Below, one piece after another: positions 52,530-61,206 of a stretch of 64,000 bases of DNA (position 1 is the first letter of the stretch; each line of letters begins with the position of its first letter). Position numbers and translations under genes: made by a program. Origin of the DNA: JBBRYK01 sp038237665 (GTDB lineage: Bacteria; Actinomycetota; Thermoleophilia; Gaiellales; Gaiellaceae); contig JBBRYK010000004.1 in the NCBI GenBank assembly GCA_038237665.1, positions 1-64,000 on the forward strand. The letters run 5' to 3'. The notes below the pieces were generated by a model. It was not told where the DNA came from. It worked only from the letters and a program-made list of their open reading frames with translations, and made no database searches.

Positions 52530-54578
52530 CTAAACCGCGCTCAGTCCGTACCAGGCCCGCTTGCCGCTCGGCGCGACGACCTGGAGGCGGTAGTTGTACG
52601 GCACCCGCTTGAAAGCGGAACGGTCGACAAGCGAGTAGGCAGAACCGCGCGCCTGCCCAGCGTGCTTCGCCGCGATCAGCGTCGGGTTCAGCTTCGTCCA
52701 CCGCCCGGCGCTGTTCTGCCGCCAAACGTTGAAGCCGACGACCTGAACCTCCGAGCTCGTCCGCCAGCTGGCGGTCACGCCCCTCGCCGTGCGCGATGCC
52801 GCGAAGCGCGACACCGAGACCGCGGTGGGCGAGTTCGTGCAGTTATTGGGCGCAAACGAGAACGAGCCGACGCGGGTCCGCCAGTTGCCGCCGGAGGCGG
52901 AGTCGTAGTACTCGGTGGTGTACCAGAACGTGCAGCCGTCCGGATCGAGCGTCATCCCGCTGTAGTCACCCCAGCGGGTGCAGGTTCCGGCGCTGCAGGA
53001 ACTGGCGCCCTGCGATCCGGTGCCGCTGAACATCGTGGCCTCTCCTTGCGGAAGCCCGTTGAGAGCGTCCCCGGCAAGGCGGCCGTTGTAGCGGATCGAC
53101 GGGTTGTTGCCTGCGTTGGCGGCGCTGTAGCCCAGCGACATGTTGCCCGACTTGTCGACAGCCAGGCTCCCCATCCACCGGTGGAGCAGGTCGCCGCCGA
53201 GGTTGCCGTAGATCTGCTGCTGAACGGGCGCCGCGAGGACGGTGCCGCCGGTGACGTTGATCTGGGCCCACTGGATTCCGACGGGAGCGCCCCCCGCGCC
53301 GGTATTGACGGTGTGATTGACCCAGAGCGATTCCGCGGCGCCGATCTTGGTGTACTGGTTCTGGACCATGACCCGCTCGCGGAGCGTGTCGAGCGGGTTA
53401 CCCGGTGTCGTGATCGTCGCCGGTGCGACGGTGTATGCGGTCTGGCTGACGTTCGTCGGACCCGTGAACGTCGACAGGCCGGGAGTCACGAAATCGGCGT
53501 GGAACTTCCACACCTCCCAGGCGAAGAGCGTGCCCGACTCGGAGACGAGGAGGTTCTCGCGGCCCGCCGGAGGAACGTTGTTGTGCATGGTGCTCGGCGC
53601 AAGCGAGAAGTAGGTGGTGGTGTTCAGGTCGGCATTGAGGAGCGTGATCACGCCTCCGGCCTCCATCGTCGTCCGGCTCATCGCCTGGACGCGAACCTCC
53701 TTGAACGGGCCGGGACTGCAGGTCGCGCTCTGACAGTCGAACATGTTGTAGCTCACGTATACGCCGTCGGGCCACACGCCCATCTTCGGATAGTCGTTCA
53801 GCCATGGGTGAGCCGCGTCGTCGGCGCGCACCGCGTACAGCCACCAGCCACCCGTGACTGGGTTCGACGTCTTCGAGACCGCGATGCACTCGTAGTACGG
53901 CCCGTTCGTCGTGTCAGTCCAAGCGAAGTCCGCGACGAAGAACCGTCCGCCCATCGGGTCGTAGACCACGGTCGGGTCGCCCTGGTTGGTGGTGTCGCAC
54001 GGTGTCCCGCTGCCGGCACCGGACCAGAGGCTGTTGAACGTGACCGGGTACCCGATGGCGGACGTACCCGTCTTCGTATAGATGCCGATCGAGGTGTTGA
54101 CCGACTGGATGTAGAAGAGCTGGCCGACGTCCCCGTTCGTGTCCGGAGGCCAGCCTGCCCCGTTCAGATCATGCGTCATGCCGTCGAAGTTCTGGATCGT
54201 CGCGGGCATGTCCGGAGACTGGGCAGGCGGCGCGGGGCGGTCGATCGGCGACGCACCCTGCTTCGGCCCCGGAGGCAATGGGTTGTCGAGTTCAGGAAGC
54301 GACAGTGGGGTCGCAGGCACGCGCGGCAGGTCGCGAAGATCTCGATCCATCGAGACCGCGGTGATCGTCGCCCCCACCGTCACGGTCGGGGCTGCAGCCT
54401 TCGAGCCGCGACTCACCGTGGCGGCCGATCCGCCGACCCCGGACGGCGCGAGCAGGGAAGGAGCGACGCTGCGCTTCGGCTTCAGCGCCTGGCTCTCCTC
54501 TCCAAGAACTCCAAATGCAATTACGAGCCCCAGCACAACGATGCCGACGAGTGTCAGCCAGATCCACCTTCCGCGCAT
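52530..54578 (-). CDS. Large exported protein, beta-propeller-like
   Basis: 682 residues. One N-terminal hydrophobic segment (residues 3-24, WIWLTLVGIVVLGLVIAFGV) acts as signal or anchor, followed by a low-complexity linker to about 120. The long middle (GDPTVVYDPMGGRFFVADFAW; NDYPKMGVWPDGVYVSYNMF) has repeats with NQGDPTVVYD-like motifs, as in BNR/propeller exoproteins; residues 600-682 form a fibronectin-like domain (GVTASWRTSSEVQVVGFNVWR). Composition is richer in Asn, Thr and Ser than neighbours, possibly transferred. The ATG follows GAGGGAA. Role unknown, surface or secreted. Confidence 0.7.
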   Translation of the reverse strand: MRGRWIWLTLVGIVVLGLVIAFGVLGEESQALKPKRSVAPSLLAPSGVGGSAATVSRGSKAAAPTVTVGATITAVSMDRDLRDLPRVPATPLSLPELDNPLPPGPKQGASPIDRPAPPAQSPDMPATIQNFDGMTHDLNGAGWPPDTNGDVGQLFYIQSVNTSIGIYTKTGTSAIGYPVTFNSLWSGAGSGTPCDTTNQGDPTVVYDPMGGRFFVADFAWTDTTNGPYYECIAVSKTSNPVTGGWWLYAVRADDAAHPWLNDYPKMGVWPDGVYVSYNMFDCQSATCSPGPFKEVRVQAMSRTTMEAGGVITLLNADLNTTTYFSLAPSTMHNNVPPAGRENLLVSESGTLFAWEVWKFHADFVTPGLSTFTGPTNVSQTAYTVAPATITTPGNPLDTLRERVMVQNQYTKIGAAESLWVNHTVNTGAGGAPVGIQWAQINVTGGTVLAAPVQQQIYGNLGGDLLHRWMGSLAVDKSGNMSLGYSAANAGNNPSIRYNGRLAGDALNGLPQGEATMFSGTGSQGASSCSAGTCTRWGDYSGMTLDPDGCTFWYTTEYYDSASGGNWRTRVGSFSFAPNNCTNSPTAVSVSRFAASRTARGVTASWRTSSEVQVVGFNVWRQNSAGRWTKLNPTLIAAKHAGQARGSAYSLVDRSAFKRVPYNYRLQVVAPSGKRAWYGLSAV

Positions 54579-54635
54579 TTCCCTCAGTGCTCCTTTCGGT
54601 CCCACCTGACGGCTACGGTCGAGAAGCGTCCCGCG

Positions 54636-54664
54636 ATGCTAGGGCAGAAGGGACACGTCTTCAA
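54636..54664 (-). promoter_or_regulatory. Two-element promoter of the exported propeller gene
   Basis: TTGAAG, exactly 17-bp spacer, TAGCAT on the minus strand, giving a leader of about 50 nt with AAAGGAG. Unlike the leaderless promoters nearby, it has a good -35. Confidence 0.5.
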
Positions 54665-54681
54665 TGCCCGCGCTTGAGATA

Positions 54682-55482
54682 TCAGAGCTCGACCGCGATG
54701 CGATCGTCCACCCGGCTGAAGACGAACGCGCCCAGAGCCAGCGCGGCCACGGCGGCCACGGCGAGATAGGCCACGTCGGCTGCGCGCGGCAGCCGGCCCT
54801 CGTAGAGCGGGGCCCGGAGCGCCTCGATCGGAGGCGTGATCGGGTTCCCCCACCGAAGCAGCTCCTTGAGGGTGTGGTGGCGGTCGAGGCCGCCCGGAAG
54901 CTTCTCGATCGAATAGAGGATCGGGGTGAGGAAGAACCAGGGCAGGAGCAGCGCCGAGATCAGATGCTCGACGTCGCGGAACACCACGTTCGCAGAAGCG
55001 ACGACGAGTGCGAGGCCGGTCACGAGCGCGACGATGAGCACCGCAAGAGGAATGGCCAGCCAGATCACGTCCCGCGTTCGCGGCAGCACGAACAGGTTGA
55101 CGACGAAGAGCGCGACCAGCATCACGCCGAAGGCGACGAGGTTCGTGGCCACGACGGAGAAGGTGACGAGCTGGCGCGGGAAGCGCACCTTCTTGATCAG
55201 CTCGGCGCTGTCCAGCATCGAGCGCGCGGCGGCCTGCAGCGAGGTCGAGAAGAACACCCACACCGCGAGCCCGGAGAGGAGGTAGAGCGGGTAGTGATCG
55301 ATGTTGTCGACCACCTTCCAGAGCACGGAGAAGACGAGCAGGTAGATGCCCATCAGCAGCAGCGGGTTGGCGAGCGACCAGGCGACGCCGAGGGCCGAGC
55401 CCTTGTACTTCGCCGTCAGATCACGGCGGAAGAGATTCGAAAACAGCTCGCGGTAGCGGAGGAGATCCGCGTACACGGACAC
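54682..55482 (-). CDS. Polysaccharide-export ABC permease (Wzm type)
   Basis: 266 residues from GTG 55482. Six membrane spans of the ABC-2 type: amphipathic N-terminus LLRYRELFSNLFRRDLTAKYKGSALGVAWSLANPLL, FSTSLQAAARSMLDSAELIKKVRFPRQLV (coupling helix region) and SALLLPWFFLTPILYSIEKLP. Exports O-antigen, teichoic or other envelope glycans on undecaprenyl carrier with a Wzt ATPase; the ATPase at 48.6 kb is the likely partner. Confidence 0.88.
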   Translation of the reverse strand: MSVYADLLRYRELFSNLFRRDLTAKYKGSALGVAWSLANPLLLMGIYLLVFSVLWKVVDNIDHYPLYLLSGLAVWVFFSTSLQAAARSMLDSAELIKKVRFPRQLVTFSVVATNLVAFGVMLVALFVVNLFVLPRTRDVIWLAIPLAVLIVALVTGLALVVASANVVFRDVEHLISALLLPWFFLTPILYSIEKLPGGLDRHHTLKELLRWGNPITPPIEALRAPLYEGRLPRAADVAYLAVAAVAALALGAFVFSRVDDRIAVEL

Positions 55483-55493
55483 GGCCAGACAGC

Positions 55494-56405
55494 CTACTTC
55501 CGGGCGTAGATGCTGATCCCGGAGTAGCCGCCGACGCTTCGCTCGACGAGCGTGACCATGGTCGTCCCGATCTTCGGCACGCGGGCAAACAGACGGCCGG
55601 GTCGGCTGTAGTGGTAGACAGCGTGTTCGATCCGCCGCACCTGCAGGCCGGCGCGCCGGAAGGCCCAGGCATAGGCCCAGACCGTGTGGACGTGCTCGTT
55701 GATGCCGAGCTCTTTCTCGCCCTCCTGGTCGGGGTTCTCGCCCGTTCGCCCGAGCGAGCGCGTGCCTTCGTTCAGGCCCGCGACGACGCCACCCGGACGG
55801 GCGACGCGCGCCAACTCGCGCACCATCTGCCGGAGATCGAGTGCGTGATGAAGCGTCGCGACGCAGTAGACGAGATCGAAGGACTCGTCCGCGAACGGCA
55901 GGTGCTCCGCATCCGCCTGGACGCGCCCGAACGCCCCTGCTCGCTCCTCGTAGAAGCGCCCGCGGCCCAGGCCGATGTTGGGGTCGTCGAGGATGTCCGT
56001 TCCCACGTACTCGCAGCCGAGCGGGACGAGGTGCTGCGCGCTCCAGCACTTGGCGGCTCCGACCTCCAGAACGCGCATGCCCGGCTCGACGTAGCGGTCG
56101 AGCAGCGTCTGGAACGAGTGCTCGTTGGCGCGCCAGTTCAGGTCGTCCCAGCCCAGGTCGCGGCAGACGAAGGGAAGGGCGGCGTCGACCTCGTCGTCCG
56201 GCTCGTACCAGTTCTCGGCGCGCGCCTTCTCGACCCAGCCGGCGATCTCGCGTCGTTTCTCGGCGATCCCGGGCAGGGAATCGTCGAGCAGCCGCGGGAT
56301 CCCGTCTTCGATCGGGTAGCGGCGGCCACAGGCGTCGCAAATGAGCTCCTGCTCGCCGCGCAGCTCTCCTCGACAAACCGGGCACCGGAGGAGACTTAGT
56401 AACAC
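55494..56405 (-). CDS. Methyltransferase with N-terminal zinc-ribbon (Trm112-like)
   Basis: 303 residues. The N-terminus has CPVCRG and CDACGRRYPIEDGIPRLL, a Trm112-like zinc ribbon. The SAM domain has VLEVGAAKCWSAQHL, DILDD and AEHLPFADESFDLVYCVATLHHA. Probably modifies a cell-envelope sugar or lipid. The GTG start lies inside a palindrome copy, five bases from the previous stop. Confidence 0.83.
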   Translation of the reverse strand: MLLSLLRCPVCRGELRGEQELICDACGRRYPIEDGIPRLLDDSLPGIAEKRREIAGWVEKARAENWYEPDDEVDAALPFVCRDLGWDDLNWRANEHSFQTLLDRYVEPGMRVLEVGAAKCWSAQHLVPLGCEYVGTDILDDPNIGLGRGRFYEERAGAFGRVQADAEHLPFADESFDLVYCVATLHHALDLRQMVRELARVARPGGVVAGLNEGTRSLGRTGENPDQEGEKELGINEHVHTVWAYAWAFRRAGLQVRRIEHAVYHYSRPGRLFARVPKIGTTMVTLVERSVGGYSGISIYARK

Positions 56406-56417
56406 AGTGTCACTTGG
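56396..56417. repeat. Dispersed palindrome, copy e
   Basis: GTAACACAGTGTCAC, one mismatch from the core. On the minus strand it contains both the TGA stop of the upstream methyltransferase and the GTG start of the next one. Confidence 0.75.
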
Positions 56418-57123
56418 ATTTGTTCTTGCGTTCCGCGGCAGCCGCGACCCGGTCGGCGGCTTCGTCGACCGAAGCCTCGAGGAAGAGACGTGGAGCGTGC
56501 TGGACCAGAAAGCCCGGCACCGGCGGAGCGAAGGCCGACTCGACCCGGTAGCCCGCTCGCTCGACGAGATAGCAGGCCGTCTCGTAGGTGAACTGGTAGT
56601 GGTGCGCGCCCGAGTCGAAGGGGTTCGCGCGGCGGCGGCGCAGCGCCCGGCGCAGTAGGCGCGAGCGCGGCACCACGGTCAGGAAGACGAGCAGGCGTCC
56701 GCCGGCGGCCAGCTTCGGACGCAGCCGGCGGAGCAGGAGCCGGGGCGAGTCCAGATGCTCGACCACGTCCGACACCCAGAGGAAGTCGAAGGCGCCGTCA
56801 GCCACCTCGTCCAGGCCGGCGTCCACGTCCAGCAGCCGGGCGTCGAGCCCGAGCGAGCGGCTGAACTCGACATGCTCCGGGTTCGTGTCCACCCCCACCG
56901 ATCCAGGGCCGAAATGGACGAGGCAATGACCGTACGAGCACCCGACGTCGAGCACGCGCGCGGTGCGGAGCGGCCACCGCTCCAGGGCGAGCTCGAGCCG
57001 GCGCGGCGGCGCGGCGAAACGCTTCGCAATCACCGCCTCCGTCGCTGCCTCCGGCAGCGGGCTTCGCTCGCGGATCAGGGCGCGGATCTCGTCAACCGGC
57101 CTGGCAGGCACCATTGGGGGCAC
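56410..57123 (-). CDS. Class I SAM-dependent methyltransferase
   Basis: 237 residues from GTG 57123, chosen because TAGGAT lies six bases before it. SAM motifs: VLDVGCSYGHCLVHFG, GVDTNPEHVEFSRSL, FDFLWVSDVVEHL. Its helical C-terminal cap and lysine-rich tail (KNKSK) are not diagnostic. It starts a run of envelope genes on this strand. Confidence 0.85.
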   Translation of the reverse strand: MPPMVPARPVDEIRALIRERSPLPEAATEAVIAKRFAAPPRRLELALERWPLRTARVLDVGCSYGHCLVHFGPGSVGVDTNPEHVEFSRSLGLDARLLDVDAGLDEVADGAFDFLWVSDVVEHLDSPRLLLRRLRPKLAAGGRLLVFLTVVPRSRLLRRALRRRRANPFDSGAHHYQFTYETACYLVERAGYRVESAFAPPVPGFLVQHAPRLFLEASVDEAADRVAAAAERKNKSK

Positions 57124-57129
57124 CAGCCC

Positions 57130-57135
57130 ATCCTA
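57130..57135 (-). promoter_or_regulatory. -10 box, leaderless promoter of the methyltransferase operon
   Basis: TAGGAT, six bases, GTG (57123). Confidence 0.55.
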
Positions 57136-57178
57136 AAAGACGCTTAACACCGCTCCATTAGCCTGCCCAGCGCTCCCG

Positions 57179-58999
57179 GTGAAGGTTCTCCCCGTCCTCC
57201 TAGCCCTGCCGGTCTCTGCCGGCGTCATCTGGGCACTCCTGCGCTGGCCGCTCGCGCAGCGGCTGATCGCCGCGCCTCGCCGTGACCGCTGGCACGAGCG
57301 GGCAACGCCGACGTTCGGAGGGGCCGGGATCTTCGCGGGGCTGGCGGCCGGCGTCGGCCTCGCAATCGCCGCGGGAGGCGTCGAGCCCGACTGGCAGCTC
57401 GCCGCGATCCTCGCCGGCTGCGCACTCCTCTTCGTCGCCGGCCTCGCCGACGATTTCCTCGAGATCGGCCCGGTCGCGAAGCTCGCGGCCCAGGGCGGCG
57501 CTGCCGCCATGGTGCTGGCGAGCGGGCTGAAGGTTCAGATCGTCCACAACGAGATCCTGGCCGCTGCGATCGGCATCGCCTGGCTGATCGGCGTGACCAA
57601 CGCCTTCAACCTGATGGACAACATGGACGGGCTCGCGGCGAGCCTCGGCGCGATCGCCTGCGGATACCTGGCGATCGATGCCGGGACGCAGCACCCGAAC
57701 CGCGTTGCTCTCGTGATCGCGCTCAGCGTCGGCCTTGCCTGCGTCGGCTTCCTGCCCTTCAACCTCCGCCCGACGAAGCCGGCCGCCGTCTTCATGGGCG
57801 ACTCGGGCAGCCAGGTGCTCGGCTTCGCGCTCGGCGCGCTGAGCCTGGCGACGAGCTGGAAGGTCGCCCAGTCGACGGTCGCGACGCTGATGCTGCCCTT
57901 GCTGATCCTCGCGATCCCGATCCTCGACACGACGCTGGTGACGATCACGCGCCTGCTCGAGGGACGCCCGGTTCACCAGGGGGGCCGCGACCACGCCTCC
58001 CACCGGCTCGTCTATCGCGGCCTCTCCGAGAAGCGTGCCGTCGTCCTGCTGGCGGTGATCGCGGCGGGGCTCGGCGCAACCAGCCTCGCCTACAACCTGC
58101 TCGACGACACGCGCCTGACGCTGCTCGGCGTCCTCCTCACCTTTGCCCTGCTCGTGCAGTTCGCCGGCTTCCTCGCCAATACCGGAGAACGACCCGAGGT
58201 GCCGAGCCCGACGGCCCCCGTGCCACTGCGAATGCTCGTGCTGCACCGACGCCGCCTGATCGAGGCACTCGTCGACTTCGCGCTGATCACCGCCTCGCTC
58301 CTGGCCGCCTACCTGCTCTGGGTCAAGGGCAGCGGCACCACGAACCAGCGCCACATCTTCAACCAGTCGCTGACCGTGGTCCTCACCGCGCGCTACCTCT
58401 CCTTCCTCGCATTCGGCCTCTACCGCGGTGTCTGGCGCTACGCGTCGACCGACGAGGCGGCGCGCGTCATCGCCGCGGTCGTCACCTCCGAGCTCGCAGC
58501 CGTTGGCTTCCTCGCGCTGACGCTGGGCGAGTTCGGGGACTTCCCGCTCGGCGTGTTCGTCGTCGACGGGCTGATCTGCACGCTGCTCGTCGGCGGCTCG
58601 CGTTTCGCCGAACGTGTGCTCTACCGCGCGCTGGCCATCTTCCGCGATCGCGGCACACGACGGCGCGTCCTGATCGTCGGCGCCGGACGCGGAGGCCGCA
58701 GCCTGCTGCGCGAGCTGCGCGAAAGCCCGGGCGAACTGGTCGTCGGCTTCGTCGACGACGACACGCGGCTCCGCAACCAGCGTCTGCAGGGGATCAAGAT
58801 CCTGGGCGGGTGCCTCGAGATCGAGCGGATCCTGATCGTCGCCGAGCCGGACACGGTGTTCGTCACGATCCCGGACGCGCCGCGCGACCGGCTCGACGCG
58901 ATCGTGCGCGCCTGTGCGCGCGAGGACGTCACCTGCCGCTTCGTCAGGCGTGAGACCGATCTCGACCCGCGCGTGATCCTGGGCGCAGCGGGCGAATGA
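57179..58999 (+). CDS. Undecaprenyl-phosphate sugar-phosphate transferase fused to PglF/FlaA1-type N-terminal region
   Basis: 606 residues. Residues 1-330 are a WecA/MraY-type transferase: LADDFLEIG, VTNAFNLMDNMDGLAAS, FMGDSGSQVLG and RDHASHRLVYRG supply the DDxxD, NxxN/D, and histidine motifs. Then four membrane spans (345-480) and a Rossmann domain (495-606: RRVLIVGAGRGGRSLLREL) as found at the N-terminus of polysaccharide dehydratases (WbpM, PglF), but the dehydratase half is absent. It starts glycan assembly by loading a sugar-1-phosphate on undecaprenyl phosphate. GTG start. The next gene overlaps by 4 bp. Confidence 0.88.
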   Translation: MKVLPVLLALPVSAGVIWALLRWPLAQRLIAAPRRDRWHERATPTFGGAGIFAGLAAGVGLAIAAGGVEPDWQLAAILAGCALLFVAGLADDFLEIGPVAKLAAQGGAAAMVLASGLKVQIVHNEILAAAIGIAWLIGVTNAFNLMDNMDGLAASLGAIACGYLAIDAGTQHPNRVALVIALSVGLACVGFLPFNLRPTKPAAVFMGDSGSQVLGFALGALSLATSWKVAQSTVATLMLPLLILAIPILDTTLVTITRLLEGRPVHQGGRDHASHRLVYRGLSEKRAVVLLAVIAAGLGATSLAYNLLDDTRLTLLGVLLTFALLVQFAGFLANTGERPEVPSPTAPVPLRMLVLHRRRLIEALVDFALITASLLAAYLLWVKGSGTTNQRHIFNQSLTVVLTARYLSFLAFGLYRGVWRYASTDEAARVIAAVVTSELAAVGFLALTLGEFGDFPLGVFVVDGLICTLLVGGSRFAERVLYRALAIFRDRGTRRRVLIVGAGRGGRSLLRELRESPGELVVGFVDDDTRLRNQRLQGIKILGGCLEIERILIVAEPDTVFVTIPDAPRDRLDAIVRACAREDVTCRFVRRETDLDPRVILGAAGE

Positions 59000-61206
59000 G
59001 GCAAGCCGCGGGCGCGCCGCAGCGGCGCAACGAATCTGTGGCAGGACGCTCGTGGCTCGACCGCCTGTACGCGTTCATCCCGGTCGCGAGCGTCTTCCTT
59101 TGGCTCTGCCTCCTCTACGCCTGGCAGGCGCGTGGCCACCGGACGCCGTGGCTGTTCGGCGACGAGCTGCAGTTCCGCCAGCTCTCGAACTCGATCTGGG
59201 ACACAGGCCGCGCCGCCCGCCGAGGCGAAGCGCATGGCTTCCAGACGCTCTACACGTACGTGACCGCGCCGGCCTGGGCCTTCCACGACATGCACCAGGC
59301 GTACTCGACGGCCAAGTTCATCGGCGTCCTCACGATGACGGCCGTGATCTTCCCGACCTACGCGCTCGCGCGGCTGCTCGTCTCGAAGCCCGCTGCGCTC
59401 TTCGCCGCAGCGGCCGCGGCGGCGGCACCCGCCCTCGTCTACTCGTCGATGCTGATCCCGGAGCCGCTCGCCTACCCGTATGCCGCCCTCTGTCTGTTCC
59501 TGATCGTGAAGGCGCTGATCGTGCGGACCCGCTGGTGGGTGATCGCCGCGGTCGCGTCGTGCGTCGTCGCGCCGTTCGTGCGTGGACAGCTCGCGCTGAT
59601 CCCGTTCGCGCTCGGGCTCGCGCTCACGTTCCTCTGGTTCACCGGCGAGCGGGCGCGGCGCTGGCGGTCGCACTGGACCGCGGGGGATTGGGTCGGATTC
59701 GTGGTGCTCTGCTTCGGCGCGCTGATCGCGTTCAACCTGTTCGTCGGTCGCAACTCGACGAGCTTCAGCATCGCCACCGGCCACTACAAGCAGCGCATGT
59801 TCGTCTACGGCATCTGGGCTGCGGGCGCGCTGACGATCGGCCTCGGCGTGCTGCCGGTGATCGCCGGCCTCGGCTCGCTCTTCCGCGCACGCGGTGAGCG
59901 GCGGTCGCCCGAGCTACGGGCGTTCACGGCGGTCGCGGCCGCTCTGATCATCGGCTTCGGGGCCTACACGGCGATCAAGGCCGCGTACCTGTCGACGGTC
60001 TTCGCCACGCGGATCGAGGAGCGGAACCTGATCTACCTCGCGCCGGTGCTCCTGGTCGGAGCGGCGATCTGGCTCGACCGGCCGCGACTGCGGCCGCTCG
60101 GGCTGCTGGTCGGTGGTGGGTTTGCGCTCTACGCAATCCTGCACACGCCGTACCAGCTCGACACCCGGCTCTCGGTCGATACGCCGGGGCTCTCCATCCT
60201 CTCGCTCGGCAACCGCGATCTCGCCTTCGACAACACCACGACGAAATGGACGCTGCTCGGAGCGTTCGCCGTCTCCCTGCTCCTCCTGCTCGGCCCACTC
60301 TTGCTCCACCTCCGACGTGCGTCCGTCCTCGGTGCTGGGGCGCTCGTCGCCGGCCTCGTCATCGCCTGGTCGCTCACGGGCGAGATCGCGGCCAGCAACG
60401 CATCCAAGGCGCTGTCCAACGCCTTCCGCTCAGGGCAACCACAGCCGCAGGACTGGGTCGACCGCGCAACCCACGGCGCGCCGACCATGTACCTCGGACA
60501 GAACATCAGCGACCCGAACGGCATCTACGGGCTCGAGTTCTGGAACCGGTCGATCCGCTATGTCTGGAGCCTCGACGGGACCGCGCCGAAGGGAACCGGC
60601 CCCACCGAGACGCCGAACATCGACCGGATCGACGGTCACCTCCAGCAGCAGCGGGGCGAGCTCAAGTACGTCGTGACCGAGCCCGGGATCGACGTCGTCG
60701 GCCGAACGGCCGCGACCGCGACCTACCTTTCCGCCGGCGTTCCGACGCCCTGGAGCCTCGTCGAGATCGCGTACCCGGTTCGCCTTCGCCACGCCCAGAC
60801 GGGGGTCTTCTCGGACGGATGGATGTCCTCGGACGCCGCCTACACGCAGTTCTCGTCCCAGGCGCACAAACCCGGGTACGCCGTGGTCGTCATCTCCCGC
60901 CGGGCCTGGGGCGGCACGGACGTGCCTGGACACGTGTCCATCCGGATCGGCAAGCTCGGCATCCGCCGCGTGCAGCCGTTCATCAAGACGCAGACCGCCG
61001 CGCGCACCTGGACCGTGCACAGCCACGGCTGCAAGCAGTTCGAGATCCCGTCCCCGCCGCCGCCGCTGCGGATCGAGGTACACATCTCGCCGACGTTCGT
61101 TCCGAACGAGCTCGACCCGTCGCTCGGCGACCGGCGCCAGCTCGGCGCGATCGTCGGGATGGGGTTCAGCGAGACGAAGCCGGCTAAGAACTACTGCGCC
61201 GGTTGA
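58996..61206 (+). CDS. Large GT-C-like membrane protein
   Basis: 736 residues: about 12 membrane spans in the first 480, then a soluble domain of 250 residues with repeated hydrophobic strands (GLEFWNRSIRYVWSLDGTAPK; VVTEPGIDVVGRTAATATYL). The first extracytoplasmic loop begins GDELQFRQLSNSIW, where GT-C enzymes keep an acidic residue. It overlaps the previous gene (ATGA). Probably a polyprenyl-sugar-dependent glycosyltransferase. Confidence 0.7.
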   Translation: MRQAAGAPQRRNESVAGRSWLDRLYAFIPVASVFLWLCLLYAWQARGHRTPWLFGDELQFRQLSNSIWDTGRAARRGEAHGFQTLYTYVTAPAWAFHDMHQAYSTAKFIGVLTMTAVIFPTYALARLLVSKPAALFAAAAAAAAPALVYSSMLIPEPLAYPYAALCLFLIVKALIVRTRWWVIAAVASCVVAPFVRGQLALIPFALGLALTFLWFTGERARRWRSHWTAGDWVGFVVLCFGALIAFNLFVGRNSTSFSIATGHYKQRMFVYGIWAAGALTIGLGVLPVIAGLGSLFRARGERRSPELRAFTAVAAALIIGFGAYTAIKAAYLSTVFATRIEERNLIYLAPVLLVGAAIWLDRPRLRPLGLLVGGGFALYAILHTPYQLDTRLSVDTPGLSILSLGNRDLAFDNTTTKWTLLGAFAVSLLLLLGPLLLHLRRASVLGAGALVAGLVIAWSLTGEIAASNASKALSNAFRSGQPQPQDWVDRATHGAPTMYLGQNISDPNGIYGLEFWNRSIRYVWSLDGTAPKGTGPTETPNIDRIDGHLQQQRGELKYVVTEPGIDVVGRTAATATYLSAGVPTPWSLVEIAYPVRLRHAQTGVFSDGWMSSDAAYTQFSSQAHKPGYAVVVISRRAWGGTDVPGHVSIRIGKLGIRRVQPFIKTQTAARTWTVHSHGCKQFEIPSPPPPLRIEVHISPTFVPNELDPSLGDRRQLGAIVGMGFSETKPAKNYCAG

